The notes: generated by a model from the sequence alone, not told the origin. Shown: positions 46,462 to 61,400, counted from the first letter of the stretch. The stretch is 64,000 nucleotides of DNA from Bugulina stolonifera (GCA_935421135.1 OW285192.1:18329001-18393000), one strand, 5' to 3'. Program-made: numbers and translations.

Positions 46462-49400
46462 TACCAGTAAAAGAAAACCAGATGCTGATGGTGGCAGTTT
46501 GGTTATTGAGGTAAATCAAAATTTACTTAAACTTTACTTTACAAATACATAAATAATAATTATTACACATTAACAGTGAGCAAGTTGAATCATGGATGAA
46601 TTATATTTTAATAAAATGAGTTTTATTAAGTAAATTTTTTTTTTTTTTTTTTAAACTTTCTCACACAGACCACACTTGTGTGTGTAAAGTCGTGAGAACT
46701 CAGTTATTTTTTTTTGTAAGTTTATGTCATAGGTGCTATTTTTGTGCTATATTTTTTTTTTTGCTTGTTTTGTGTTATATGTATTTCAACTAGCCCCAGT
46801 TATAGATCCAGAGCGTAGCTCTCTAAGGGTTCTGGGCCAAAAAGAATAATAAAAAACATTCGTTTTAATGTGCGGTGTGTATGTATTGAGAGCCTGTCTT
46901 GTGTTGTGCATTTTATTTAAATCAAAATTAAAAGATGGCTCAATACCTTCTGCCAGGCACCTAAAAAATAGTGAAAATCTTGCCTCTCTTCTTCTCTCTT
47001 GCAGGGATTTTATGCCAACTTTTTCTCTTAACTGCCTAAAGCTAATCTGCCCTTTGATGTTATAAATAAACCTTAGCCCTCTATTTTGGACCTTTTCTAT
47101 TTGTTTGATTTGATTTTTTTGATGAGGGTCCCACACCTGACTTGCAAACTCTAACAAGGGTCTTACCAATGTCAAATAAGCTATTCGACGTGTTGGCATA
47201 TTTGAATATTTTAAAATTCTGCGTAATTGGGTCATTCTTAGCGCTGCAGTGTGGGCAATTTTATTGATGTGTCGATCCCATTTCAAATTTGACTGAAGAC
47301 AAACTCCGAGATGTATTTGTATTAAAAATTGAATTATTCATTTATTGAAATAAGGTAAAAATGGAAAAATTAAATTAAATTTGAAATTAAACTAAAGCTT
47401 GACTAGACTTACCCTAGATACATTATATGATTTTATTTAGGATTTGGATTTAGGATTACTTGTTACTCTTATTAGTTTTCATTAAAATTGTTGTAGGCTA
47501 AACTGGATAACATATGCGTAATAATTTGTTAACTTACTGTACAATCTAATAATAAATATAATAATGTTAATTATTATTATTTTGATAATCTGTATTAATA
47601 ATAATCATGTCGCCCATGCTTAGGAGTTGAACTCATTGTTGTTTTTTAAGGAGCCACCTCGAAAGGTTTTGCGCTTAAGACATTCTATTGATGACTCATT
47701 AGACATTACTGGATTAGATGTGAATGATGTCATCTGTGTGCGACAGATTAGTCGCATTGCTTCAAGACTGAATAAAATCAGTGATTTGAATGGGTAAGTC
47801 AGTGTGGTAGGTCTGCCTAATTCTAAATTTAGTTTATATTTCTCAAGTGGTGGAATTTGGTTGTTTTCTGTAGGCCTAATTCATCTTCCATAAAGTACCC
47901 CAAATACCTATTAATTAATTAATTTAGTTTGAGATTAGGTAGGCGTGCGTCTATATTTTATCTAAAGTATAATTCAGGTTCAGCTTTTTTGTCTCAGCTT
48001 TGTTATTTGACGAAAGAATCTGCATGAACCACTTGTTGTTTATTGTCTACATTGTACCGATTAGTTGTCACTTTCTTTTGTAGTGTTGTAGTGAGTTTAG
48101 TGGATAAATTGAAGGTTTCCAAGGTGTCGATGGTCAAAACTAAAATAGTGGAACTGCTACGCAGGATTGTTGCGAAGCACAAAGTTGACTGTTCTTTCAT
48201 AGCATCAGAAGTGACAACTCTCCTGTCAGCCACCGGTAGGGTTCTAATTAGATGTTAAACCGTTACTCTGCAGTCTATTTATAATGGAAGCTTTTACTTC
48301 TACATTCTATATTTACACTTTTATGTCTTTCATGCTGGTTATTTTTCACTACTTTGGTTTCTGCTTAGAATCTCACCAGTTTAAGAGTGAACTGTTATCT
48401 CTCTGTTCACTGCTGTCTGCATCACTCAACGGTGACTCCGCCCACTATCAGGGTATGATGAACATAGCCAAGCAGTGTTTAACTGACTCTACAAGTACTG
48501 TGAGAACATCTTCTCTACTCCTTCTTGGGGATATCATCAAACATGGCAAGAAAGCAAGACTTCCTTTTGAGGATACCTTGGGAATGCAGGTAACACATTA
48601 GAGTTTGATTGTTGTTAGGCAAGAGTTAATATAATCTTCTATTAACAAATTCACTAATGTGTTCATACATTGCCGTGTTACCTTTCTCTGTGTGGCATAC
48701 GATACACTGGACTAATATGAACTGTGTTTATTATCACCAGCTGATTATCATAGACTTCATTAAAGACCCAGAACCGAGAGTCAGAAGTATAGCCTTAGAG
48801 ACTCTCTCAGATCTGCACTGCAGCGGGACATCTCTGGAGAGTACCGTCTATGATCAGGCATCTAACGCTGCCAATGATGACTATGAGAGAGTGAGAATAG
48901 CTGCCATCATTCTTATCACCACTCTTGCTGTCACTACCCCAACAAGGTAGCCATACTGTGTTACTATAACAACAAAGTAGTCATTCTCTGTTACTATGAC
49001 AACAAGGTAGCCATATTGTGTTACTATGGCAAAGCGGTAGCTTCCACAGTTTTGCTCTTTGTTGTAGACTTATCACAATGCATTCTAAGAAAGGGGGACC
49101 CCCTCAGTCTATACCAATGCTAGATGATGGGTTTGCTAAGGTGTGCGATGCAATCAATGATGTATCTTTTATCGTAAGAACCCGGGCAGCAAAACTTATG
49201 GTAGGTTTTGGTTTACTTTATATTGAGTAGAACTTATTGCCTCCTACATGTACCCAAACACACCATGTTATTAGTGTCAACTACTCTAGTGTGAAATATT
49301 TTATGCCGTATGTGTAGAACTTTGCAGGGACTCGTGTGAAATATTTAAGTGGTTAGGCTTGGTCAAACGCTCTACTGTAAATACATCAGAACTTTTATTT

Positions 49401-52400
49401 GTGTTTGAAATTGTTTGTAGGCCAACTTTGTGGGAGTTAGTTTACATTTTCTTGAGCAGACGTTGTACAAACAACTCATGTCTAATATGAAGGTAAGATT
49501 TAGTATGTCACTCACACATTGTATTTGCTGATAAATTGTAAATGTGATTTAGACCATGACTCCGCAGCGCTATGTCAGTTATACACAGCCATATCTAGTG
49601 GTGTGGTAATACAGTAATATACCTATCATACACAGCCATATACAAATGTACATGTATAATGGTGTGGTAAAATAGTAATATACCTATCATGCACAAGCAT
49701 ATACGGTAGTGTGGTGATACGGTAATATACCTATCATACACAAGCATATACAGTAGTGTGGTAATACAGTACTATACCTGACAGAGAAAACAGAGTGGCC
49801 ATGAGAGACAGAGAGAGCTGTACGAGTCTGGTGATTGGGCTTCAGGGAAAAGGTTTGCAGACGACGCCCCTAAAGAGCTGTTAGATGAGGATTCAGAGTC
49901 ACTGATAGCTATGGGAGCATGCGGAGCGTTTGTACACGCCCTTGAAGATGAATATCTAGGTAAGTATTAAGTACCCAGGCTTCAAATACACAGTTTGCAG
50001 TCCAGACCATAGACTGCATTCTCACTTCTCTATTGTAACAATATTTTTATCAGACATGAATTTGCTTGGCATGAAATACGTGCGACAGTTCACTAAACAT
50101 TTCCTAATATGGTAATACCGTTGACAGCTCACTAAAAATTTCCTAATATGGTAATACCGTTGACAGTTCACTAAACATTTCCTAATGTGGTAATATTGTT
50201 ACACCTGTTCCTGTACAGAGGTGAGAGGAGCAGCGGTGGAGTCCATGTGTGTGTTGGCTCAGAGTAATGCCTCTTATGCCAGACAAACGCAGGACTTCCT
50301 GGTAGACATGTTTAACGATGAGATACAGGAAGTGCGCCTGCTCGCTATCCAATCATTGTGTAAGATATCTCAGCACTTGTGTCTTAGAGACGACCAGGTG
50401 GAGGTAATCACCGGGGTACTCAAGGTAAGACAACTTACAAAGTAATAAGATTACAATATCTTATAGTGGGTATTGTATACCGTAGGGTTGTGGAATGATA
50501 TACATGTTGGAATACTGTAGGATTATGGGAATGATATACGTGTTGGAATACACAGGCTCATACAGGGATGCAGAATATCTGCTCAGACTGGGCTAAGAGA
50601 TATGATGCTTGCTCTGCTGGATAATATTCGTAGATATCCTGAAGATAAACGCTCCGTGTGGAGGTGAGAGAATACAATATACACAGTGTATTATATAAAT
50701 ACTATGTAATGTAATAGGTTAGCCTCACACCACGAGATTCCATGAACATCTCTTGCGTTTACTATATTGTTTGGATTATATCCTATTTCTGTTGAGAGTG
50801 GACTAATTGACTAATTCCTTAGTTATAGAGAAGAACAGCCGATGAAAATATTTATCTATCGTAGTTTCTAATCACCATGTTCCACCATAAATAGTTTTAT
50901 ATTGGAATGTTACATGTTTAATTTAGAGTTATGAAGGAAATAGGGCTAAAGCATGCCGGACTGATATCACCTCTTATCCCGGAGCTGCTCTCTGTTGACC
51001 CCTACTTTGACATGCCGGAACCCAACATGGACGACGACTGCTATGTGGCTGTCATGATTGCAGTTTATAACTCCGCCTCTAAAGAAGCTAACCTCACCTC
51101 TCTCTTTCCCTCGTACACCGAACGTCATTACAGATTCCACCGTAGTAGATTTCCACAACTCATTCCCGTAGTGGACCAGGTACTCAGTCTATGCTCTTCT
51201 GCGTGCATAATAATAAACTATTGCTGTTAGCTGTTGCAGCAGTGAGCAAGCTTTTTAGTCTTTGATCTTTAGATTGGGGTCGATAGGTTGGGGACTCAAA
51301 AATAGAGTAAACAATTTCTTGTGTTGTTGAAATGGTTCATTTTGGTGCCTAACTCTGAGCATCATACATGTACCTACTCTAATGTACCTACTCTAATGTA
51401 CCTACTCTAATGTACCTACTCTAATGTACCTACTCTAACGTACCTACTCTAACGTACCTACTCTAATGTACCTACTCTAGTGTACCTACTCTAATGTACC
51501 TACTCTAATGTACCTACTCTAATGTACCTACTCTAATGTACCTACTCTAATGTACCTACTCTAATGTACCTACTCTAATGTACCTACTCTAATGTACCTA
51601 CTCTAATGTACCTACTCTAATGTACCTACTCTAATGTACTTACTCTAATGTACCTACTCTAATGTACCTACTCTAATGTACAATACATATGATGTGTTAC
51701 TGACTGGTACTGCTATACTTTACCGTAGTTAGAGGAAGCCAACCTGATTCAAGACCTCACTATACATGCTGACGATGCACAAATATCCCACCTGGTAGAG
51801 GAAGTAGAGAACAAGCTTCAGAGAGCAAACAACTTCCCACAAGGCAGTGCAACAGCAAGACAGCAACTTCTAACCCTTTGTCTAAGGTGCCCTCTCTAGT
51901 GTAGTCACCCTGTACCCCAGTAGTACCAAGCTTATCAGTAGTTATCCTGTACCCCAGTAGTACCAAGCTTATCAGTAGTCACCCTGTACCCCAGTAGTAC
52001 CAAGCTTGTCAGTAGCTACCCTGTACCCCAGTAGTAGCAAGCTTATCAGTAGCTACCCTGTACCCCAGTAGTACCAAGCTTATCAGTAGTTATCCTGTAC
52101 CCCAGTAGTACCAAACTTATCAGTAGTCACTCTGTACTCCAGTAGTACCAAGCTTATCAGTAGTCACCCTGTACCCCAGTAGTACCAAGCTTATCAGTAG
52201 TTATCCTGTACCCCAGTAGTAGCAAGCTTATCAGTAGTCACCCTGTACCCCAGTAGTACCAAGCTTATCAGTAGTTATCCTGTACCCCAGTAGTACCAAA
52301 CTTATCAGTAGTCACTCTGTACTCCAGTAGTACCAAGCTTATCAGTAGTTATCCTGTACCCCAGTAGTAGCAAGCTTATCAGTAGTCACCCTGTACCCCA

Positions 52401-55400
52401 GTAGTACCAAGCTTATCAGTAGTTATCCTGTACCCCAGTAGTACCAAACTTATCAGTAGTCACTCTGTACTCCAGTAGTACCAAGCTTATCAGTAGTCAC
52501 CCTGTACCCCAGTAGTACCAAGCTTATCAGTTGTTATCCTGTATGTCCTGAAAGCCCGGATTGTTCGCCATTCCGACTCCCAACTCGACAATGACCAGAT
52601 ATTGGACCATTGGTTGGAGTTGTCTCCTCAATAGATATTAAGAATAGCTTTTAAAAAGAAGACATTTTTAAGCTCCCAAACATTGTTGGGTGAAATTCAA
52701 TATTGAGTCCACAAAATTGTAACCTTGCAGACCCGTTCCGCTTCAGGCATACATAATTCCATCAGTCTAATGTATTGAATGTTTGTGTTTTTATTATCGG
52801 TTGGTACATTCAGTCATTCTATCAACAAACATTCTTCTAATTATAGTGTTGTATTATGTGGGTACTGCTTACCAGTAATCCATTGTTCGGTTATAAACTT
52901 TTTCTACAATGTTATCTACATGGAGGTCTGTGTTGTAGAGACTTGAAACACATTAAAGGTCGGGAAGGAACAGAGAACTTGGCCCGTGCCAGCTTCCTGT
53001 GTGAATATATTAAATGTCTACTTCTGTTTCATAAGGTAATCATTCCTTCCTACTCTAATCAACAGAGATGCTCAAAACCGCGACAGCACAACAACTTCTA
53101 TTCGTAGTTGAAAGCAATACTCTGGTATTGTACAATACTATAATAGTGTACAATACTAGAGTAGTGTACAATACTAGAATAGTGTACAATACTATAATAG
53201 TGTACAATACTAGAATAGTGTACAATACTAGAGTAGTGTACACTACTAGAATAGTGTACAATACTGGATTCGCACTTTTACTATTAAATTGCGTTTAGCA
53301 GGTGTCCATAGTGAATTGTCACTTTCTGATTTTAGATTCAAGCGTATCATAAGGAGGGAGCTGACAAACTAGTACTCAGTCTAAGCAAGCAGGTAAATTA
53401 ACTGGAGTTACCCTCTCTTTGTAGCAGGGGTCAACAACTCCTGGTTATACTAAACTGCATTTTTGCTTCAAGTAATATTGTTGGTATGAATGTAATTAGT
53501 ATGTTATGTTACTCATAGATATTTAATTGCTGCAATTAAATAAGAGTGTCGGCTATATGCACATGCCAGTAACTGTCCAAATAATGTTGTTAGGTATAAA
53601 AATACAGAATGGTACGGCATTGAGAGACACAGTAACATGATATATATTTCTCTGTCTATATGCAGCCATTACATAAATGCCTTGCTTGATCTCCACGCAC
53701 TTATGTACTTTGTACACATACAAACTGAACAGTAGAAATCTATATAACAGCAACTAATATTCACTGCTGACTTCCATCTCTACGCCTTCAGGGCTATGAG
53801 TAGCTCATATTAAGACAGATTTCAACTAATTACTGCTATACCTTACTGTCTACTTCACTGTACATGGAATAACCTCTTATTCACACACATGCATCTACTG
53901 TGTCCTAATATATCTTGACCAACATGTCTGATCCTCTGCCCTTAAACCATCACTACTATCTTACTATTGTTATACAAGTTTACTGAACTCTAGATGGGTT
54001 TAGTATCTCCAGGGTACGAGAGAGTTCAATGAATTACTTGTGTACCCGTCCTTTAGTCATACCAGTGAACTGTGAGCTAGCAGCATGCATGCTGTGTCGT
54101 GTACTACTGTTCTATATCCTTATTACCAGCATGACAGCTTCCTTAGCAGATAGATCCTTGAGCAAATTCTCGGTACAATGTTAGTACTAGGATACGCTGA
54201 TATAGATCCTAAAGACTCATACAGGGTGGACAGAGTTCACTTGCTAACTGTACTGTTAGGTCAGCCCACTACCCCAAGTAAACAGCTAATTCCCAAATTC
54301 TACTCAGTTGCTCAAACTGTGTGAACTATGACCCCTTGTGTTTGCTCAGGTTGTAGACTTGTGTGAGCGACTTCAGAATCTGTACGGGAACCTCTCCACC
54401 TCCACCACAGATCTGGTGAGACAGTTCCAGCTCATCGCACTCACCATAGACATCGGCAGGAAGATGGAGACTCACCAGGCTCAGGCCAACGATTTCAAAA
54501 TATACCTCCAGCAACTCACTAAAATAAAGAGGTCTGTCTCTCTGTCTGTATGTCTGTCTGTCTGTCTGTCTATATAACGACAACATGGTAAACAACATTG
54601 CTCAACATCTGCAACCGTTGCACTTTTTATATTTACTACAAGCTTTGAAATTGTTGGCAATGGATGCCCAGTTTTCAGTAAACAAGCCAATCCACAAAAG
54701 GTTTGACAAATCCATCAATTAACCAGAATAAAAAGATTTGTCAAATTTTTAACCAAAAATAATGATATTATGCTAATTCTGTTTACAAGCCAACGCGGAA
54801 AACTTAAAGGATCCCTGTCACTAATTACCTTGCTCAGCAAATGTAGATTTGTGTTAAAATGAAGACAGCAGGAAAGTTACAAGTTGCGGAGTTGTGCTCT
54901 CAACATATTTCTGCTTCCCATGATGCATCGCGCGATGCGCTATGTGCTGCCCTAGGACGATTTTTTTAATGAAGACACCCTAAACGGCAATTTTTTTATA
55001 TAAGTTGTATAGAGAGAGGTTTGGTTTTTTGAGAATATTTTCAAAAGTAGCCTGAAAAATGCAAAAATAATCCATGAGCATATACTACTTGCAACCATGC
55101 ACCCTTCAATTTATATTACACCCTCGAAAAAAGTTTTATTTTTATAGCTGCCATTGTTTATCCGAAACTATGGATTATCATACTAGCATCAAATTTTATA
55201 AACAAAACAAAGTCACATGACCATGCTAGCGGTCTGCACGTGGTATTTTGTTTACAATACAATTGATCACAGAGTTATTGCAAGTACCAAGGTACTATAC
55301 TATCTATTGTATCTTCGTCTATGTCTATGGATTGAGTTGAGAATTCATAGTGCACAGAAATGCTAAGAATGGCGTTCGAAATTTAGATTTTCATTTCATA

Positions 55401-58400
55401 AATTTCATTTTCTAAAGAATATGAGCTTAGTTTATGGCCAGATTGTCAGCTACCACAATACTCAGCATAGTAAGCATTTAATATATGTACTCTTTTTTTT
55501 ATTTATTTGGTTTAAAAAACAAATGATTAGGTTTGAAATTAAATATTATTATAATATTTATATTAATTTTTTAAATGATAAAAGAAAAGGAAGTCATGTG
55601 ATTATGATATTTCATATTATTATAATGTTAATTAGGTTATATTATGATATAATTTAATATAATAATCTAAACGATTATCATATCATTATGATTTTAACAT
55701 ATATTTATATTTATATTACAATACTGGTGAAACTAAATTTCAGTTAGTATTAAATTTAGTTTTGACAATCGGTCACAATGAACTTTGTAAAAATGTGAAG
55801 TTATTGTATTGTTGTATTAAATCATCTACAATGTACATATTCAAATATAATTTTGAATTTACAATATACATATCCTGCGAAAATGCAAACAATAATTCCA
55901 TCATAAAGTTTATTTCTAAAATAATCAATTGACTGATCTGGTCTATCCAAGATATTTGTATTACTGTATTTAGTTTATTCACTCTCTCAAGCCCCCCCCC
56001 CCCTTTTCCCAGGCTAAATCTACAAGATTGGTGGGACTGATGCTAACTTCATTAGACACAAACTCGCCCCTATCTAATGCAGCTGAGCTAACCTGGTGTA
56101 CTTTTATGTATGTTTGCATGGTCAAAGTTTCTTTTCGTTTAAAACAGCCAAGTTTTATTTCTAAAGCATTTTATGTTTTTATCGTATTTGTATCTTATGA
56201 TGTACTCACTGTGTTGATTACAGGCTAGTTCCAATACTGTCAGCAAGTAACTTTCATGACATTGATAAAGACATAGTTGAACTCGAATGTTTGTTGGAAA
56301 GAAGGAATGATCTGGTGAGCATGGTAAAGACACAAACTCACCTTTGATGAAGAATATGTAAATCGAATGCCAACCTCAATTTCTACATCCAGTTCTTTAT
56401 ACTGGTAGGTGTTTATAATTTATTATGTAGCGACAAGGCTCGTTACAAGGTAGCATTAAAACCGTCTTTTTCAATTTAACTTATGCACAAACTTATAAAC
56501 TCATTGAGGTAAATTTCATCAGTTTATTCTTGCAAAATGTGAAACACACATGCTTTAGCTAATAAAACTGACAACCCATGTGATTTAGGTTTTCATTCCG
56601 AAAGTCTTCCTTCTGTGCCATATCGAACTATAATAATATTCAGCTCTAGGAGCCGTGGAGACCCATTCGACTAGCTCTGCTATCGGGCAGCCACATTAAA
56701 GAATTGTGTTTGGCGCCATGAATATTATATTATTATTATTATTATTTAGCACAGTGAGATTCCAAAACTGTATGAACGAACGGGAACAAAGCTAGACCAA
56801 TTCCATGCGACCAGACACTGGTGTAGAAATTCTAATTTATCTATTCTTCAGCTTGCACCATATCATCTTTATCTCCAATGTTGGAAAAAGCATAGGTAGG
56901 TGTTGTAGCAGTAATATGTTATGTACATTAACTTGATTATCAGTACTAGTACTTCAGCATTATCTATTCAACAGGGTGGGAAATTCTGTGAGAGTTGAAC
57001 CCAACCAAAACTACATTGCCACTAACTATTGATGTGTTCTCTTCGAGGGTCACAATCACTTTTCTTAATAAAATGCTCTACAAATTTGAATTGCAGATAG
57101 TACATATTGGATTGCAAAAGAAGCGTTCCAAATGTACAGTTCACCCGTACTCCAAGAGGTTTCTTCAACAAGTAACTCTATAAAAGGTGAAGCGTTCTAG
57201 TGCCTCAGCATTCAAGCTGAGTGATTACGATTGAAAACAAACTTCTGCTGGCACGCTACATGGACTGTGTATCTCATTATGATTTCTGTTCATGTTCAAT
57301 ACTTTACACATGTATTTTACTCTGGATTCGGCTGTTTTCATCGTTGTATTTTGTTATAAACAGATATCGTAAATAAATGTTTTAAGATATTGAAGTTGAA
57401 TAGTCATTTGATGTCCTCATATTAATAACTAAGAATGACGGTTACATTTTCAGAAAGTACGACAAATCAAATAATAGTCAGAATCATTTCAAACATTTTT
57501 GTTTAAATGTATATGAATCATAGTTGGGCGGATCTATACTTGTGCACGTGATTCCATGGCTATTGGTTTTAGTCTCCAGCACTTTGCCAAAAGTATACTA
57601 GTAGGCCTAAATTAATCTTGCAATCACAGCTCAGTGTCATAAAACGGAGAGGGCAATAAAATTTGTCTAGAGACTGTATTGGTAAATAATCAGTAAATTG
57701 ATGTTCATAACTACAGCAGTTACATGTCTTTGCAAATGAAAAATTGCAGTTTCATCTAGTAAAATAAATCCTCCCTAAAGCCTAAGAAAGATAAGAAAAA
57801 TAGCACAAAATAAATGTAAAATCAAATATAATAGTCTAAAGTATAAATTTTGAGCTGCATGTATTTTTCATTTACTATGGCTGCAAACACAAAAAACATG
57901 AGTAATCTTGGAATTCAAAATAATGACATCTTGGAACAAAACTAAATCCACTCGGCTAATTGCAAATAACCATGAGTGCATAATATTAGTTCTTGTTAAC
58001 ATTAAAGCTTGTGGATTACGGTCACTTGAAACGGGGCAGTAATAATCGACTTAGTAAATAGAAAAGATCACTAATGTAACTGCACAATATAGAAAAAAAT
58101 CAAAATGGAATTGGCCATCACAGGCATCAAATACAACATGTACTGTACTCATTGAAATTCTATTTACTGAAAGATCATACATGAAATATCAAGCCAACTG
58201 CAACTAATACATATAAAAATGAAAAAAATTCCAATTGTGGCAGAATATTAATATTTGAAGGTACCGGTCAATACTTTACAAACCATACGATTGATTTGGC
58301 TGCTCGAATTGTTGGTAAGTACTTCAGTTCAAGCAGGTTGCTTGATAGATGTTTCTATTCTACAACATTATGTGAACATGTTATCATACCATTGGATCAC

Positions 58401-61400
58401 TTAAAAGTACATTAACAACAACAGATGGTACCTAAAATCAGACCACACTAAGCAACTGAATATAATTGCTAGGTACAATGTAATAGATTGAAAATGATGA
58501 ATACAAATCAAATCGATACCAATTTTGCTAGGCTACATTCCAAAAACCACAGTACAGAAAAGTAATATGTACATGCAGCAGTGTTTACAGCGAAAGTTTT
58601 GCTGAACTGATGCGACAACACTTCACATTTTTTGATTAGACAGAACCTTGAAAGTTGATGATGCACTTACCTTATGTATACCTATGTACAACAAGTCAAC
58701 TCAGTGTCCAAGGTACAATACTCGTCACTCAAGTATGACTTTAAGAAGTTGCCATTGATGGGACTTGACATTCCTGGGTCATAGTCTTGACAAACTGCTA
58801 AAAAGAAGCATTCATTACACACATTTTAGTCATCATAGTATTATTATTACAACAGAGAAAGCAAATGAGTTGACTATAGTGTCATCAAAAGTTTATTTTA
58901 CTTACGGCTGCAATCAAAGAATACAATTATTTTGAAATTCAATAAATTAAGTTTTTGATTAGGTGCTGTATATAGGCCTACATATATTTAGATAGCAACA
59001 ATCATAGTTAATCAAGTTAATATTATAATCCCAATATTTTATTTTGCATTTTATCCATTTTAGTAAAGTTTAAAATAGTATAGTAAAGTAGGCTACATTC
59101 ATAATAATTAACCATAAGTAACTAGTATGTTATTTTAACAAATTACTTATGTACCAATGTGAACAAAAAGTAAATAACAATAATTATCATTGCTATATCC
59201 ACATGTATAAATAACTTTTTTTAATATCAACTACACTGGCATAGTACATTCACATTGACATTGACATTAAGAACTAAATTAAAATCAAAATTAATTTACT
59301 TTCATTGATTTGATATGATAATCAAATGATTGCAAATTCTTGCTGTGCTTGCCATATACCTTGTATCATATCATCTCTTGATAGCATTTTCATCTTGCAA
59401 CAATAATTTCATTTTGGCAAAAGCAAAATATTATATTTTATTCTAATTCTGTCCACAGCCAACTGATTCCCATCGATCTGCCATCGATCACCCAATGGGT
59501 TTTCCCACACGTGTACATGCGCATTCGATTTAGTTAGCCAATTATAATAAAGTTCAAGTAACCAATCATGACATTCGCTCTAGCGAGCACATGGGTGTCT
59601 CAAAATATAAACAAAAACGGTGACACTGATCCTTTAACTGTGTGAGATCGAGTATATACAAGGAACTTTGCATCACCGAATGTATTTTATATTTTCTGTA
59701 TTTAGACACAGGTTTGTGAGCACATCACACTTGTTGTTATAATATACTGGCCATGTACGTATCTATGCTTGGTACCAGCATTTTCATATATCACAAACTT
59801 ATGACATCAGTTGCTCAATGATGTCATATCCTGTTTCAGACAGCTGAGCAGAGATGGTGAGCAGCTCATGGCCGTATCTCGTCTTCTCGACACGCAGGAG
59901 ACTCTTGAGGCTGGTAATTGGTCCGTTCTTCAGTCTGTACTTGATAACCTTGACCTAGCCAGTGTTCCTCTCCCACACAGCATCAGTGAGAGTGTGACTG
60001 CTATACAGGTGGGACTCAGTCTTTATACATGTGTAGCTGTTTACTTTCCATACTTGTTAGCCCGACTGTAATTGGACGAGTTGCAAGTTGTATAATATTG
60101 TAAAATATTTGCATTATCCATCATGGCGAATGCTATACTTTTACTAAGTCATGTAATAAGCATGGAATATGTACAATATAATATAAACATATGCTAATAG
60201 TGTGAGCTTACTGAACCAGTCTCAAGGTCGGACAATCCTAAGAAGTTCACGGCTGGACTTGCTGTCTGTCTTCCTGTACGGGCTACACTGAGGAACCTGA
60301 AGGAGGCAACTCGGCTATATATTAAGGTATGCAATATACAGTTGAGGGAACTTTCATAGGGACAACAATTAGTTGTGTAACACCCCTCATGTACTTTCAG
60401 CCTTTTAATCTAACTGTGGTTGACTTACACATCTTGAGCTATGAACATCTACATGTACATACTACTAACACATGTGTAGATATATACTACTAACACATGT
60501 GTGTAGATATATACTACTGACTTAACAACAAACAGCTGGAGGGAAGTGTGAATATGTTGTTCTAGGAACTCCGGCCCCCTCTTCATTCCTCCCACTAAAT
60601 GTATATCTCATACTGTTTATGCTGACCAAGCTTTCCCGGCAGCACTGTGTATTTTTCTCACACGTTGCCTAATAGAGATTCATCTATTGCCATCGATTTA
60701 TCACCCATAAGTTGTTTGTTAGCCTTAGAGTTGCATTGTGGTAACCTTAGGCTATATACATGACATTTCAATCAACTGAACATGTGCTGGTTACACGTGT
60801 ATGCATGTGCTGTGATATTTATTCATATAGGCATATTATGTGGCTCGTTATATACTGCAATGAACATGATCTGTATATATGTATAATTATTGTATATTAT
60901 TATAGTGAGCATTTCCTGTATTACTGCTACAGGTTAAACTTCCTGATCAAAGTGAAATTATCTCCCCTGTCAAGTCTAGTCAAATAACCAGGGAGTCTGA
61001 CGAGGAGCACAGTTTAGCAGCTAGAGTTGTCTTCTCTCATGGACACTGGTCAGGTAAGTGCAGGTAGTAGTGGACAATGGTCAGGTGAGTGCAGGTAGTG
61101 GTGGACAATGGTCAGGTAAGTGCAGGTAGTGGTGGACAATGGTCAGGTAAGTGCAGGTAGTAGTGGACAATTCCTCACTTTACGCTACTTGTACGCAAAG
61201 TGACACAGTAACAGTGGTGCAGGTGTGTTGTTAGGGCACCCTATCCCCCCCCAACTGAAACTAACTGCTGAGAGTAAAACCAATGAGTAGCCATCTAATA
61301 GCGAGTCACTGGTACCCCATTATATCTCCCTCTCCCCCAACTCTCTTATTTAGGAACTCAGGTAGGAACCGCAGTGAAATCTATGGAACAGAGTCTACCA

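Noticed and set aside
49018..49230. Separate gene with start at 49018
   Set aside because: It is INTS4 exon 6 read with intron sequence; phase and similarity place it inside INTS4.
53055..53298. Complementary ORFs of VYNTRI / LYTILV repeats
   Set aside because: 18-bp intronic minisatellite.
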